A stretch of DNA of 64,000 nucleotides from JBGPHT01 sp041484525 (GTDB taxonomy: Bacteria > Acidobacteriota > Terriglobia > Bryobacterales > Bryobacteraceae), in the NCBI GenBank assembly GCA_041484525.1, contig JBGPHT010000014.1, positions 1 to 64,000 on the forward strand, given 5' to 3'. Below are positions 24,353 to 32,698 of the stretch, in pieces (within the stretch, counting starts at the first letter, position 1; the number at the start of each line of letters is the position of its first letter). The position numbers and the translations under genes are program-made. A model generated the notes under the pieces. That model did not search any database. It saw nothing but the letters and a program-made list of their open reading frames with translations, and was not told the origin of the DNA.

Positions 24353-25171
24353 ATGATCCGCATTATTCATACAATGGGCGGCTGCGGCGGTACGCTTTTG
24401 AGCCGGTGTGTCGGTGTATTACCAGGCGTGGCGCTGCTAAGCGAAATCAATCCAGGTTCCGTTAAGCTCTTCCCACAATTCGATCCGTTGTACCAGGACA
24501 GAGCATGGCTACACCTGCTCGGGCCCACCGAGGCAGACCACTTCTCGAAAAAGGACTTAGGAGTCATCGAGAATTTTCGCGAGCTGGTTGGAACCTTTTA
24601 CGATCGTGCCAGCGCTGCCGGTCGACATTTGGTACTTCGCGACTACAACTACGTGGATTTTGTGGGCGTACCATTCCTTGCAGATCCACCGCGGCGCCTG
24701 ACGCTCTATACGGCGTTACCGCCTGCGCTTCCGACCACATCAGTTGCCTTCGTTCGCCATCCGATCGATCAATGGCTGAGTTTATGTAAGCACCAGCAAG
24801 TGTCCGACGTCTTGAAGCCGTCGGCCTTTTGCGAAGCCTATGCGGCCTTTCTCCAGGAATTCGGGACCGAGCGAGTATATAAATACGAGGATTTCGTCGA
24901 GAATCCGTACACAGAACTTCAGGCGATCTGCAACGATCTGGCCCTTCCGTTCGAGCCTTCATTCATGGAGAGGTTTCATCAGTTCGACAGCGTAACGGGC
25001 GACCTGACACACCTCCGCGAACAGGCGATATCACCGCCGAAGAAGAAGGTCTTACCGCCGGCCTTGCTCGACGAGTTCCGCAGCGCGAGCTTTCGGTATA
25101 TTCTGCAGGCAACTGGTTATGCCGATCCACTGGACCACACCATCGTGGACGCGGCAACCGTCGGCCGTTAG
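24353..25171 (+). CDS. Sulfotransferase-like P-loop protein
   Basis: A 272-residue protein. The N-terminal HTMGGCGGTLLSRCVG resembles the PAPS 5'-phosphosulfate loop, and VAFVRHPIDQWLSL (Arg-His-Pro followed by Ser) matches the 3'-phosphate-binding motif of sulfotransferases. VYKYEDFVENPYTEL fits the later conserved Tyr-Glu-Asp segment. There is no signal peptide. The gene has lower GC content and less biased third positions than its neighbours and no close partner genes, which hints at recent acquisition. Substrate unknown; surface sugars or small molecules are possible. Confidence 0.65.
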   Translation: MIRIIHTMGGCGGTLLSRCVGVLPGVALLSEINPGSVKLFPQFDPLYQDRAWLHLLGPTEADHFSKKDLGVIENFRELVGTFYDRASAAGRHLVLRDYNYVDFVGVPFLADPPRRLTLYTALPPALPTTSVAFVRHPIDQWLSLCKHQQVSDVLKPSAFCEAYAAFLQEFGTERVYKYEDFVENPYTELQAICNDLALPFEPSFMERFHQFDSVTGDLTHLREQAISPPKKKVLPPALLDEFRSASFRYILQATGYADPLDHTIVDAATVGR

Positions 25172-25242
25172 GACCGGCAACGCATTTCACCCCAACTTCC
25201 TTGCAGACCGGAAGATAGAGAACGGCCCTCCTCCCAGCCCGG

Positions 25243-25248
25243 TATAAT
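25243..25248 (+). promoter_or_regulatory. -10 box (TATAAT) of the MFS transporter gene
   Basis: A consensus TATAAT ends 9 nt before ATG 25258. No ribosome binding site is seen, so a leaderless or nearly leaderless transcript is likely. No convincing -35 is visible. Confidence 0.5.
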
Positions 25249-25257
25249 CAATCCTTC

Positions 25258-26529
25258 ATGTCCGCCACTGCGGTAAGCCGGCCCGGGACCTCCCACGTAC
25301 GATGGACGGTCTGCGCGCTTCTCTTCTTTGCTACCACTATCAATTACGTCGATCGCCAGGTCCTCAGCATCCTCGCCAAAACGCTGGAAACGAAAATCGG
25401 CTGGGACAGCATTCAGTACGGCTACATCACCGCGGCCTTCCAGGCAGCCTATGCGATCGGTCTGCTCGGCACCGGCCGCATCATGGACCGCATCGGCACG
25501 CGCAAAGGATACGCGCTCGCCATCACCATCTGGAGCCTCGCCGCGATGGCCCACGCGGCCGCGACATCCGCCTTCACTTTTGGGATCGCCCGGGCCCTGC
25601 TCGGCTTGGGCGAGGCGGCCAATTTCCCGGCCTGCATCAAGACCGTGGCCGAGTGGTTCCCCAAAAAAGAACGCGCCTTCGCCACCGGCATCTTCAATTC
25701 AGGCTCGAACATCGGCGCTGTTATCGTGCCCGTGACGGTTCCCTGGATGGCCGATAAGTTCGGGTGGCAATCGGCATTCCTCGCCACCGGCGCGATCGGC
25801 TTCGCGTGGCTCATTTTCTGGCTGGCCATTTATAGAAAACCGGAAGAGCATCCCGGGGTTTCGGTCTACGAGCTCGGCCTGATCCAAAGCGATCCGCCGG
25901 ATCGCGCGGCCTCCTACCCGTGGCTGCCCCTGCTTCCGAAACGCGAGACCTGGGCCTTCACCGTGGGAAAAGCGCTCACGGATCCGATCTGGTGGTTCTA
26001 TCTTTTCTGGCTGCCCAAGTATTTCCAGGAAACGTTCGGCCTCACTCTGACGCAGGCCATCCTTCCGCTGTTCGTGCTGTACAACATCACCAGCGTCGGG
26101 AGCATCGGAGGCGGTTGGATCTCCTCGACGCTGATTAACCGCGGCTGGTCGGTGAATTCCGCGCGCAAGAGCGCTATGCTCATCTGCGCGGTGGGCGTGG
26201 TTCCGGTCGTGTATGCGCCTTATTGCAAGAATCTGTGGGGCGTGGTCGGCATCGTCGGACTGGCCCTTGCCTCACATCAAGGCTGGTCGGCGAACCTGTT
26301 CACCACCGCCTCGGACCTTTTCCCGCGATCCGCTGTCGGCAGCGTCGTAGGCATCGGCGGCACGCTGGGCGCGGTCGCCAGCGTTATGCTGCAGGTCGCC
26401 ACGGGCTACATCGTCGAGCTGACCCACACCTATCTGCCGTTGTTCATCCTCGGCGGCTGCGCGTACCTGCTGGCGCTCGGCATCTTCCAGTGGCTGTCGC
26501 CCAAGCTCGAGCCCGCGAAGCTGGACTAG
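25258..26529 (+). CDS. MFS transporter, hexuronate/anion:cation symporter type
   Basis: A 423-residue inner-membrane protein with about 12 hydrophobic segments. The loop after TM2 contains GRIMDRIGTRKGY, a G-x-x-x-D-R-x-G-x-R/K motif, and TM1 begins with TTINYVDRQVLSIL, typical of the anion:cation symporter family (ExuT/galactarate/4-hydroxyphenylacetate type). NSGSNIGAVIVP in the TM4-5 region is also typical of that family. The substrate is probably a sugar acid or other organic acid. The next gene begins 1 nt after its stop, so the two are co-transcribed. Confidence 0.87.
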   Translation: MSATAVSRPGTSHVRWTVCALLFFATTINYVDRQVLSILAKTLETKIGWDSIQYGYITAAFQAAYAIGLLGTGRIMDRIGTRKGYALAITIWSLAAMAHAAATSAFTFGIARALLGLGEAANFPACIKTVAEWFPKKERAFATGIFNSGSNIGAVIVPVTVPWMADKFGWQSAFLATGAIGFAWLIFWLAIYRKPEEHPGVSVYELGLIQSDPPDRAASYPWLPLLPKRETWAFTVGKALTDPIWWFYLFWLPKYFQETFGLTLTQAILPLFVLYNITSVGSIGGGWISSTLINRGWSVNSARKSAMLICAVGVVPVVYAPYCKNLWGVVGIVGLALASHQGWSANLFTTASDLFPRSAVGSVVGIGGTLGAVASVMLQVATGYIVELTHTYLPLFILGGCAYLLALGIFQWLSPKLEPAKLD

Positions 26530-26530
26530 C

Positions 26531-28369
26531 GTGCGCACTATCGCCGCGCTGGTCCTGCTGTTGCTGCTCACGATCGCGTTCTACTGGAGGCTCACACTTT
26601 CCAGCGAGTACACGTGGCTCGAGAGTCCCGACTTCGCATTCCAGGTCCGCCCCTGGCTGGATTTCGACGCGCGCGAGATCCACGCCGGCCGCCTCCCGCT
26701 GTGGAACCCCTACGAATGGGGAGGCCAGACCAGCATCGGTCAGGTGCAGCCCGCGCTCGCCAACCCGCTCAACTGGATTCTTTTCCTCTGGCCGCTGCGC
26801 GACGGCCACATCCCGATCCCCGCGCTGCACTGGTATTGGGTGCTGATCCACTGGCTCGGCGCGGTCTTCGCCTACGCCCTCTGCCGCGATTTGAATGGCA
26901 GCTACGGCCCGTCTATCCTGGGCGCGTCCATCTTCGCCCTCTCCGGCTTCGTGGGCCACACCGATTGGCCGCAGATCCTTATGAGCTCCATTTGGATCCC
27001 CGTAGTGCTACTCTTCTTCGCGCGCGTTTTCCGCGGCCAGCGGCCCCGCGCGAGCGCCGCGCTTTGCGGAGCCTCGCTCGGCATGGCGTTTCTCGCCGGA
27101 CATCATCAGGTCCCCACTTTCACCGCCGTGTTGATGCTCGGCCTCTGGCTCTGGTATCTGGCGGCTAACCCGCGCAAGTGGAATCACGCCGCGATCTTCG
27201 GCATCGTGTGGCTACTGGTGAGTGCGGTTCAAGTCCTGCCCGCTATCGAATACGGCCGCCTTGCTGTGCGTTGGGCCGGTGTCCCCGAGCCGCTCCGCTG
27301 GAACCAAAAGGTCCCCTACAGCGTGCACGCGGAATACTCGATGCACGCGCGCGAGCTGGCCGGCCTCGTGTACCCGGGGATCGGTGTGCACGTGAGCCCC
27401 TTCGTCGGCGTCGTGGCGATCCTGCTGGCGCTCTGGGCGATTCTGCGATGTTGGAAGTCGCGCGAAGTCCGCCTGTTCGCCGTCGTCACCGCCGCCGGAT
27501 TGCTGCTCGCGCTCGGCAGCGACACGCCGGTCGAGCGCATCGCGTACGCCATCATCCCCATGGTGGAGAAAGCGCGCTTCCCCGCGATGGCGATCGTGCT
27601 GGCCCACGCCGGTATCGCCGTTCTCGCTGCCCTCGGCCTCGACGCCCTGCAGTGGAAGCGCATCGCGCCCATTGCCGCGATCCTTCTCTTCTGCGCCCAG
27701 GCCATTCCTGCCGTGCCGCACATGGCCCGCTTCGATCGACCCGGCGCGTACCTCCGCACCATCCGCAATCAGGCCGATATCGCTGCCTTCCTGAAATCCC
27801 AGCCTGGCTGGTTCCGCGTCGAGCTGGATGATACCGAAGTCCCCTATAACTTCGGCGACCTCCACGGCATCGAGCAGTTCGGCGGCGCGGTTTCCTCCAT
27901 GCCCGCGCGCGTCTTCGAGATTCTGGGCCACCAGGAGACGCCGCACCTGTTCGGCATTCAATACCGCGTAGCGCGCAAGCCCTCGAATCCGGCGCAGGTC
28001 GAAGTCTTCCAGTCCGCCTCCGGCCTCAAAGTTTTTCGCGACCCGCGCATCCCCGAACCGTTCTGGTCGGATGTCGCGGCACAGTTCCGCATCGAACGGC
28101 GCGTCCCCGGCGAATTCATCTTCCACGCCGACCTCTCTCGTCCCGGCCAGATCGCATGGGGCGACCCCGTCTTTCCCGGATGGCGCGTCTGGGTCGACGG
28201 AAAACGTGCGCCCCTGCAGGAGTTCCAAGGGCAAGTTCGAGCCCTCACCCTCGCCGCCGGCCGGCACCGTGTCGAGTACCGATACCGCCCCGGCTCCGTC
28301 TATTGGGGCGCGGCCCTCACGCTGCTCGGCGTGTTTCTGACTGTCTGGATCGTGCGGTCGCAAGTGTAA
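26531..28369 (+). CDS. YfhO-like large membrane protein
   Basis: A 612-residue protein starting at GTG 26531, directly after the MFS stop. About 12-13 hydrophobic segments fill residues 1-390. An exposed C-terminal part of roughly 200 residues ends with a final membrane helix (YWGAALTLLGVFLTVWIV). The N-terminal outer loop SPDFAFQVRPW with LPLWNPYEWGGQ, and the late PGWRVWVDGK motif, match YfhO/DUF-type GT-C-fold membrane proteins, which are suspected lipid-linked glycosyltransferases. The function here is unproved. Confidence 0.7.
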   Translation: MRTIAALVLLLLLTIAFYWRLTLSSEYTWLESPDFAFQVRPWLDFDAREIHAGRLPLWNPYEWGGQTSIGQVQPALANPLNWILFLWPLRDGHIPIPALHWYWVLIHWLGAVFAYALCRDLNGSYGPSILGASIFALSGFVGHTDWPQILMSSIWIPVVLLFFARVFRGQRPRASAALCGASLGMAFLAGHHQVPTFTAVLMLGLWLWYLAANPRKWNHAAIFGIVWLLVSAVQVLPAIEYGRLAVRWAGVPEPLRWNQKVPYSVHAEYSMHARELAGLVYPGIGVHVSPFVGVVAILLALWAILRCWKSREVRLFAVVTAAGLLLALGSDTPVERIAYAIIPMVEKARFPAMAIVLAHAGIAVLAALGLDALQWKRIAPIAAILLFCAQAIPAVPHMARFDRPGAYLRTIRNQADIAAFLKSQPGWFRVELDDTEVPYNFGDLHGIEQFGGAVSSMPARVFEILGHQETPHLFGIQYRVARKPSNPAQVEVFQSASGLKVFRDPRIPEPFWSDVAAQFRIERRVPGEFIFHADLSRPGQIAWGDPVFPGWRVWVDGKRAPLQEFQGQVRALTLAAGRHRVEYRYRPGSVYWGAALTLLGVFLTVWIVRSQV

Positions 28370-28396
28370 TCGCACACAGTGCCAACTCTGCTACTG

Positions 28397-28425
28397 TTGC
28401 TGGTGCTCCCCCACACGGCTAGAAT
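28397..28425 (+). promoter_or_regulatory. Sigma-70-type promoter of the response-regulator gene
   Basis: TTGCTG (28397-28402), 17-bp spacer, TAGAAT (28420-28425), then 9 nt to ATG 28435 with no Shine-Dalgarno sequence. This is a well-spaced promoter with an almost absent 5' leader. Confidence 0.6.
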
Positions 28426-28434
28426 CAGGTTGCT

Positions 28435-28821
28435 ATGTCTGTCGAAGAGAAGAAGACGATTCTCGTCGTAGACGACGAGCCGGAAATTCGAAAACTGGTC
28501 TGCGCCATGGTGTCGCAGTTCGGTTACAGCGTACTTACGGCCGATAGCGGCGAACACGCCCTCACCACTTACAAGAATCACAAGGGCCGGATCGAGATGC
28601 TGATCACCGACGTGGTAGCCCCCGGCATGAGCGGCCCCATGCTGGCCGATAAACTGAGCGCGCTGCAGCCCAACCTCAAGGTCCTCTACATCTCCGGATA
28701 CGACAACACTCACGTGGTGCAGAAATACGTGGTGGAAAAGGGCCACGCGCTGCTGCCCAAACCGTTCACCGTGGGAGAGCTGCAAACTAAAATGCGGACC
28801 CTGCTGTTCCCCGTCCGGTGA
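28435..28821 (+). CDS. Stand-alone response-regulator receiver protein
   Basis: A 128-residue protein consisting of a receiver domain only: acidic pair in VVDDEPEIRK, phospho-acceptor Asp in LITDVVAPGMSG, Ser/Thr position in LYISGYDN and Lys in LLPKPFT. No output domain is present, so it acts by protein contact or as a phosphorelay part, in the manner of the receiver domains of hybrid histidine kinases. No kinase gene is adjacent. It has its own promoter. Confidence 0.9.
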   Translation: MSVEEKKTILVVDDEPEIRKLVCAMVSQFGYSVLTADSGEHALTTYKNHKGRIEMLITDVVAPGMSGPMLADKLSALQPNLKVLYISGYDNTHVVQKYVVEKGHALLPKPFTVGELQTKMRTLLFPVR

Positions 28822-28849
28822 ACCCGCCAGTGATACCATCTCCCTCAGA

Positions 28850-29500
28850 GTGACCATCCGCCCCGCCAGCGACCGCTCTCTACTCGTCTCCTTCGCCACC
28901 GGGATCACCCCCGAAGCCCATCGCGAGGTGGTCCGCCTCACGCGCGCGATGCATGGCCTGCGCGGCATCCTCAACCTGCACCCCGCGTTCTGCTCCGTGC
29001 TCGTCGATTTCGATCCGCGCCTCCGCCATCACGCCGAAGTCGAAGCGCTCATCCACGAGCGCCTGGAATCCGCCGCGCATGAGCCGCCCGCCGCGGCGCG
29101 CACCGTCGAGATCCCCGTTGTCTACGGCGGCGAGAACGGTCCCGACCTCGAAGACGTCGCGCGCCACACCGGCTTGGCGCCCGAGCAAGTCATCCAGATG
29201 CACGCCGCCGCCGAATACACCGTCGCCTTCGTCGGCTTCTCCACCTGTTTTCCGTATCTCGACGGACTCCCGTCCGCGCTCGCCACCCCGCGCCTCTCCG
29301 CGCCCCGTAAGCGCGTGCCCGTGGGGAGCGTCGCCATCGGCGGCATCCACGCTGGCGTCTACCCGCTCGAATCGCCCGGCGGATGGCGCCTTATCGGACG
29401 CACCTCGCTGCGCCTCTTCGACCCCGCCGCGACGCCGCCCCCGCTCCTCCGCATGGACGACCGCGTGCGCTTCATCCCCGTCCCGGAGGGCCGCCTCTGA
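28850..29500 (+). CDS. pxpB: 5-oxoprolinase subunit PxpB
   Basis: A 216-residue protein from GTG 28850 with the KipI/PxpB fold: an N-terminal ASDRSLLVSFA segment, PVVYGGENGPDLEDVARHTGL near the middle, and the conserved GFSTCFPYLDGLP and PGGWRLIGRT near the end. PxpB and PxpC form the ATP-dependent kinase-like part of 5-oxoprolinase, and PxpA completes cleavage of pyroglutamate to glutamate in the cytoplasm. The order pxpB-pxpC-pxpA with overlapping ends indicates one operon. A TACCAT box 10 nt upstream of the GTG may be the promoter. Confidence 0.92.
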   Translation: MTIRPASDRSLLVSFATGITPEAHREVVRLTRAMHGLRGILNLHPAFCSVLVDFDPRLRHHAEVEALIHERLESAAHEPPAAARTVEIPVVYGGENGPDLEDVARHTGLAPEQVIQMHAAAEYTVAFVGFSTCFPYLDGLPSALATPRLSAPRKRVPVGSVAIGGIHAGVYPLESPGGWRLIGRTSLRLFDPAATPPPLLRMDDRVRFIPVPEGRL

Positions 29501-30372
29501 GTTCCATTCGCGTCCTCTCCCCCGGCCTGCAAACCACCGTGCAGGATCTCGGCCGTTTCGGCTGGGCCCACTTCGGCATCTCCGCGTCGGGTGCGGCCGA
29601 TGCGCTCGCCTTGCGCGCCGGCAATCTCCTGGTGGGCAACGCCGAAAACGCCGCCGCCCTCGAGATGACGCTGATCGGCGGCGCATTCGAGTTCGAAGCC
29701 GCGGCCGTCATCGCGCTCACCGGCTCCGATTTCGGCGCCGGCCTGCCGCACTGGACCGCAGTTGAAATCCCCGCTGGCCACGTCGTCCGCTGCGGACCCA
29801 CGCGTTCCGGTGCGCGCTGCTACATGGCGGTGCGCGGAGGCATCGCCGTGCCGAAGGTGATGGGCAGCGCTTCTGTCCATGTGATGACCGGCGTCGGCGG
29901 ACGCCCGCTGCGTGCGGGCGACACGCTTCCCATCGGCGATGCCGCCGTCCGCCGCGCGCGCGGTCCGCTCGAGCCGCTCACTTCCGCCGGACCCGTCCGC
30001 GTCACTCCCGGCCCGCAGTCCGATGCCTTCGCCAGCGAACTGTACGCCGCGCCGTACACCGTCTCTGAAGAGTCGAACCGGATGGGACTACGGCTGCGCG
30101 GTCTCGCCATTCCCAGCCCCGCCGGCAGCATGCTCAGCGAAGGTGTTCCGCTCGGCGCCATCCAGGTGCCGCCCGACGGACAGCCCATCGTCCTGTTCGT
30201 CGAGCACCAGACGACCGGCGGCTACCCCAAGCCCGCCAACGTCATCTCCGCGGATTTCTGGCGTCTCGGCCAGCTCCGCCCGCGCGACCAGGTGACCTTC
30301 GAGTGCATCACCATCGACCAGGCACTCGACCTGCTGCGCGCGCAGGAACGGTGGCTGTATTCTTTGTTGTGA
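29497..30372 (+). CDS. pxpC: 5-oxoprolinase subunit PxpC
   Basis: The conserved PxpC/KipA N-terminus (SIRVLSPGLQTTVQDLGR) begins immediately after the pxpB stop. No ATG, GTG or TTG exists between that stop and the conserved start. The best-placed initiator is CTG 29497, which overlaps the pxpB stop as CTGA; an in-frame ATG at 29383 would need a 114-nt overlap. The product from CTG has 291 residues, usual for the family. HxG-type features include GISASGAADALA, MAVRGGIAVP, RMGLRLRG and LGAIQVPPDGQPI. It works with PxpB in ATP-dependent opening of 5-oxoproline. Confidence 0.9.
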   Translation: MSSIRVLSPGLQTTVQDLGRFGWAHFGISASGAADALALRAGNLLVGNAENAAALEMTLIGGAFEFEAAAVIALTGSDFGAGLPHWTAVEIPAGHVVRCGPTRSGARCYMAVRGGIAVPKVMGSASVHVMTGVGGRPLRAGDTLPIGDAAVRRARGPLEPLTSAGPVRVTPGPQSDAFASELYAAPYTVSEESNRMGLRLRGLAIPSPAGSMLSEGVPLGAIQVPPDGQPIVLFVEHQTTGGYPKPANVISADFWRLGQLRPRDQVTFECITIDQALDLLRAQERWLYSLL

Positions 30373-31058
30373 TGACCATCGATCTCAACTGCGACATGGG
30401 CGAGCTCCCCGACGCGGCGCACGAAGCCGCCCTCATGCAATACATCACTTCCGCCAACATCGCCTGCGGCGGCCACGCCGGCGACGAATCGACGATGGAG
30501 CGTACCACCCGCCTCGCTCTCGAGCGCGGCGTGAACATCGGCGCCCATCCCGGCTATCCCGACCCCGCCAACTTCGGCCGCATCGAAATGCCGCTCACTT
30601 CCACCGGGATCGAGCAGACCATCGTCGATCAGATTCACCGCCTCGAGGCCGTGGTGCGTTCCCTCGGCGGCCGCATCGTACACGTCAAGCCGCACGGGGC
30701 GCTTTACAATGTCGCCGTACGGAACCGCGAGGTCGCGCGCGCCATCGGCAACGGCGTCGCGCGCTGGAATCGCACCGTCCCCATCTTCGGATTGGCCGCG
30801 TCCCCCATGCTCGATGTCTGGCGCGAAATGGGTCTGCCCGTCGTTGGCGAAGCCTTCGCCGACCGGCGTTATGAACCTGATGGCACGCTTCGCTCCCGCA
30901 CGTTTCCCGATGCTCTCATCACCGATCCGGAGGCGGCCGCCGCCCAAGCCGTCCGCCTGGCGCGCGAAGGAAACGCGCAAACGATTTGCGTCCACGGAGA
31001 TACCCCCGGGGCGGTACAAATCCTGAAGGCTTGCCGCGAGGCGCTACTATCAGAATAA
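30372..31058 (+). CDS. pxpA: 5-oxoprolinase subunit PxpA (LamB/YcsF family)
   Basis: ATG 30372 overlaps the pxpC stop by one base (TGATG), giving 228 residues, slightly shorter than the usual 240-250. LamB/YcsF hallmarks: LNCDMGE at the N-terminus, ITSANIACGGHAGD, GAHPGYPD, HVKPHGALYN and GEAFADRRYEPDGTL. PxpA hydrolyses the activated 5-oxoproline to glutamate. An earlier in-frame start at 30303 would lie deep within pxpC. The next gene overlaps by TAATG, so it may be read through. Confidence 0.93.
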   Translation: MTIDLNCDMGELPDAAHEAALMQYITSANIACGGHAGDESTMERTTRLALERGVNIGAHPGYPDPANFGRIEMPLTSTGIEQTIVDQIHRLEAVVRSLGGRIVHVKPHGALYNVAVRNREVARAIGNGVARWNRTVPIFGLAASPMLDVWREMGLPVVGEAFADRRYEPDGTLRSRTFPDALITDPEAAAAQAVRLAREGNAQTICVHGDTPGAVQILKACREALLSE

Positions 31059-32674
31059 TGAGGTTTTTCGTACTCTTGGTCGCCGCTGCTGCGCGGCTCG
31101 CGGCACAATGCACCTACACGGCGGCGCCTGCCACGTCCAGCATTCCCGCGACCGGCGACACCAGGCCGGTCACGGTGAACGCCCCCGCCGATACCTGCAC
31201 ATGGCAGTATTCCGCCGACGCGACCTGGATCACCTTTGGCGTGGCGCCCAACGGACAACCCAACATCTTCGGCCAGGGCACTGGCAACGGCACATTCAGC
31301 TTCACCGCCGCGCCGAATCCCGACCCCAACCCCGCGAACGGTCGGGTGGGCCATATCCAGATCATCGACACCAAGCCGAGTGTCAACCAGCCCTTCCTCA
31401 TTACCATCACGCAGGATGCGCCCGTGTGCACCCTCGCGCTCAATCCCACTTCCGCGAACCTCGGCCTCGGTGGCGCTACCGCGAGCTTCAACGTGCAGAC
31501 CAACTGTCGCTGGGGGGCCGGCAGCAACCAGACTTGGGCCACGCTCGCTCCGCCCACCGGCGGCACGGCCAACGCCGCCCTCACTTACACCGCTGCCGCC
31601 AACCCGTGCGTGTCATCGCGCACCGCCTCCATCACCGTGCAATCCGCGTCAGTCTTCCTCACCAACCAGCTCTACACGATCGCGCAGGATGGATCGCCCG
31701 ACAACCTCACTATCGCTCCCACCAGCTTCGCCGCCGACGCCGACGAAACCACCGGTAGCTTCGCCGTGAACACCGGGACAGCGTGCGGATGGGGCGCCAC
31801 GAGCGAAGTCAGTTGGCTGCCGATCCTGTCGGGCACGTCCGGCGTGGGAAACGGGAGGGTCGGTTTCAAAGCCATCAAGAACACCGGGGTGGCGCGCACC
31901 GGCACGATTCGCGTCGGCACCCGCGTCTTCACCGTGACTCAACCGGCGCAGCCCGTTACCCCGGTGGTGTTGACCGCGCTGGCGAATGCCGCCAGCGGCG
32001 GGCAAGGGAGCGTCTCGCCCGGCGAAATCGTGGAGCTGTTCGGAACCAACATTGGGCCGGTCAAGGGAGTGGGTACCCAAGTCCTGCCCGACGGCACCGT
32101 CGCCAAAAACCTGAGCGGCACGCGCGTGCTCTTCGACGGCAAGGAATCCGCCCTCACCTACTCTTCCGCGATTCAGGTGAACGCCGTCGTGCCCTACTCG
32201 TTGGCGCCCGGCACCACCACGCAAATCGTGGTGGAGTATCAAGGTGTGAAATCGACCGCGCTGGCGCTACCCGTGAGGGCCGTCACCCCCGGCATCTTCA
32301 CGCAGGATTCATCCGGCCTGGGCAACGGCGCGATCCTCAATCAGAACTACGACATCAACACGCGCCTGAACCCCGCCGCGCGCGGCGACATCATTATGAT
32401 CTACGCGACCGGCGGCGGCATCACCAATCCGCCTTCGAGCGACGGATCGGTAACTGGTGTGCCTTTGCCCCTACTGACGCTACCCGTCACCGTGACCATC
32501 GGCGGCATTGACGCTCCAGTAGGCTATAAGGGCGGCGCTCCCAGCGCTGTCGCCGGAGTCACCCAGATCAACGCGCAAGTCCCCAGTACAGTTACGCCCG
32601 GCACCGCCGTCCCGATCCTCATCACCATCGGCGGCGTACCGAGCCCGCCCGGAGTTACCGTGGCCGTAAAGTAG
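31058..32674 (+). CDS. Secreted BACON-repeat protein with Solibacter-type C-terminal domain
   Basis: ATG 31058 overlaps the pxpA stop. The 538-residue product has a signal peptide (MRFFVLLVAAAARLAAQ), then about three BACON-type beta domains (about 20-115, 125-215, 220-300), each with the Cys/Trp pattern C-x-W followed by W-[IL]. The C-terminal half (about 305-538) carries VVLTALANAASG, VSPGEIVELFGTNIGP, YSSAIQVNAVVPYSL and GVTQINAQVPSTV, which match the uncharacterised C-terminal domain described from Solibacter (TIGR03437). Probably an extracellular or surface adhesion protein. This is the strongest taxonomic marker in the window. Confidence 0.85.
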   Translation: MRFFVLLVAAAARLAAQCTYTAAPATSSIPATGDTRPVTVNAPADTCTWQYSADATWITFGVAPNGQPNIFGQGTGNGTFSFTAAPNPDPNPANGRVGHIQIIDTKPSVNQPFLITITQDAPVCTLALNPTSANLGLGGATASFNVQTNCRWGAGSNQTWATLAPPTGGTANAALTYTAAANPCVSSRTASITVQSASVFLTNQLYTIAQDGSPDNLTIAPTSFAADADETTGSFAVNTGTACGWGATSEVSWLPILSGTSGVGNGRVGFKAIKNTGVARTGTIRVGTRVFTVTQPAQPVTPVVLTALANAASGGQGSVSPGEIVELFGTNIGPVKGVGTQVLPDGTVAKNLSGTRVLFDGKESALTYSSAIQVNAVVPYSLAPGTTTQIVVEYQGVKSTALALPVRAVTPGIFTQDSSGLGNGAILNQNYDINTRLNPAARGDIIMIYATGGGITNPPSSDGSVTGVPLPLLTLPVTVTIGGIDAPVGYKGGAPSAVAGVTQINAQVPSTVTPGTAVPILITIGGVPSPPGVTVAVK

Positions 32675-32698
32675 ACACGTCCACGGTAGACTTGATTG

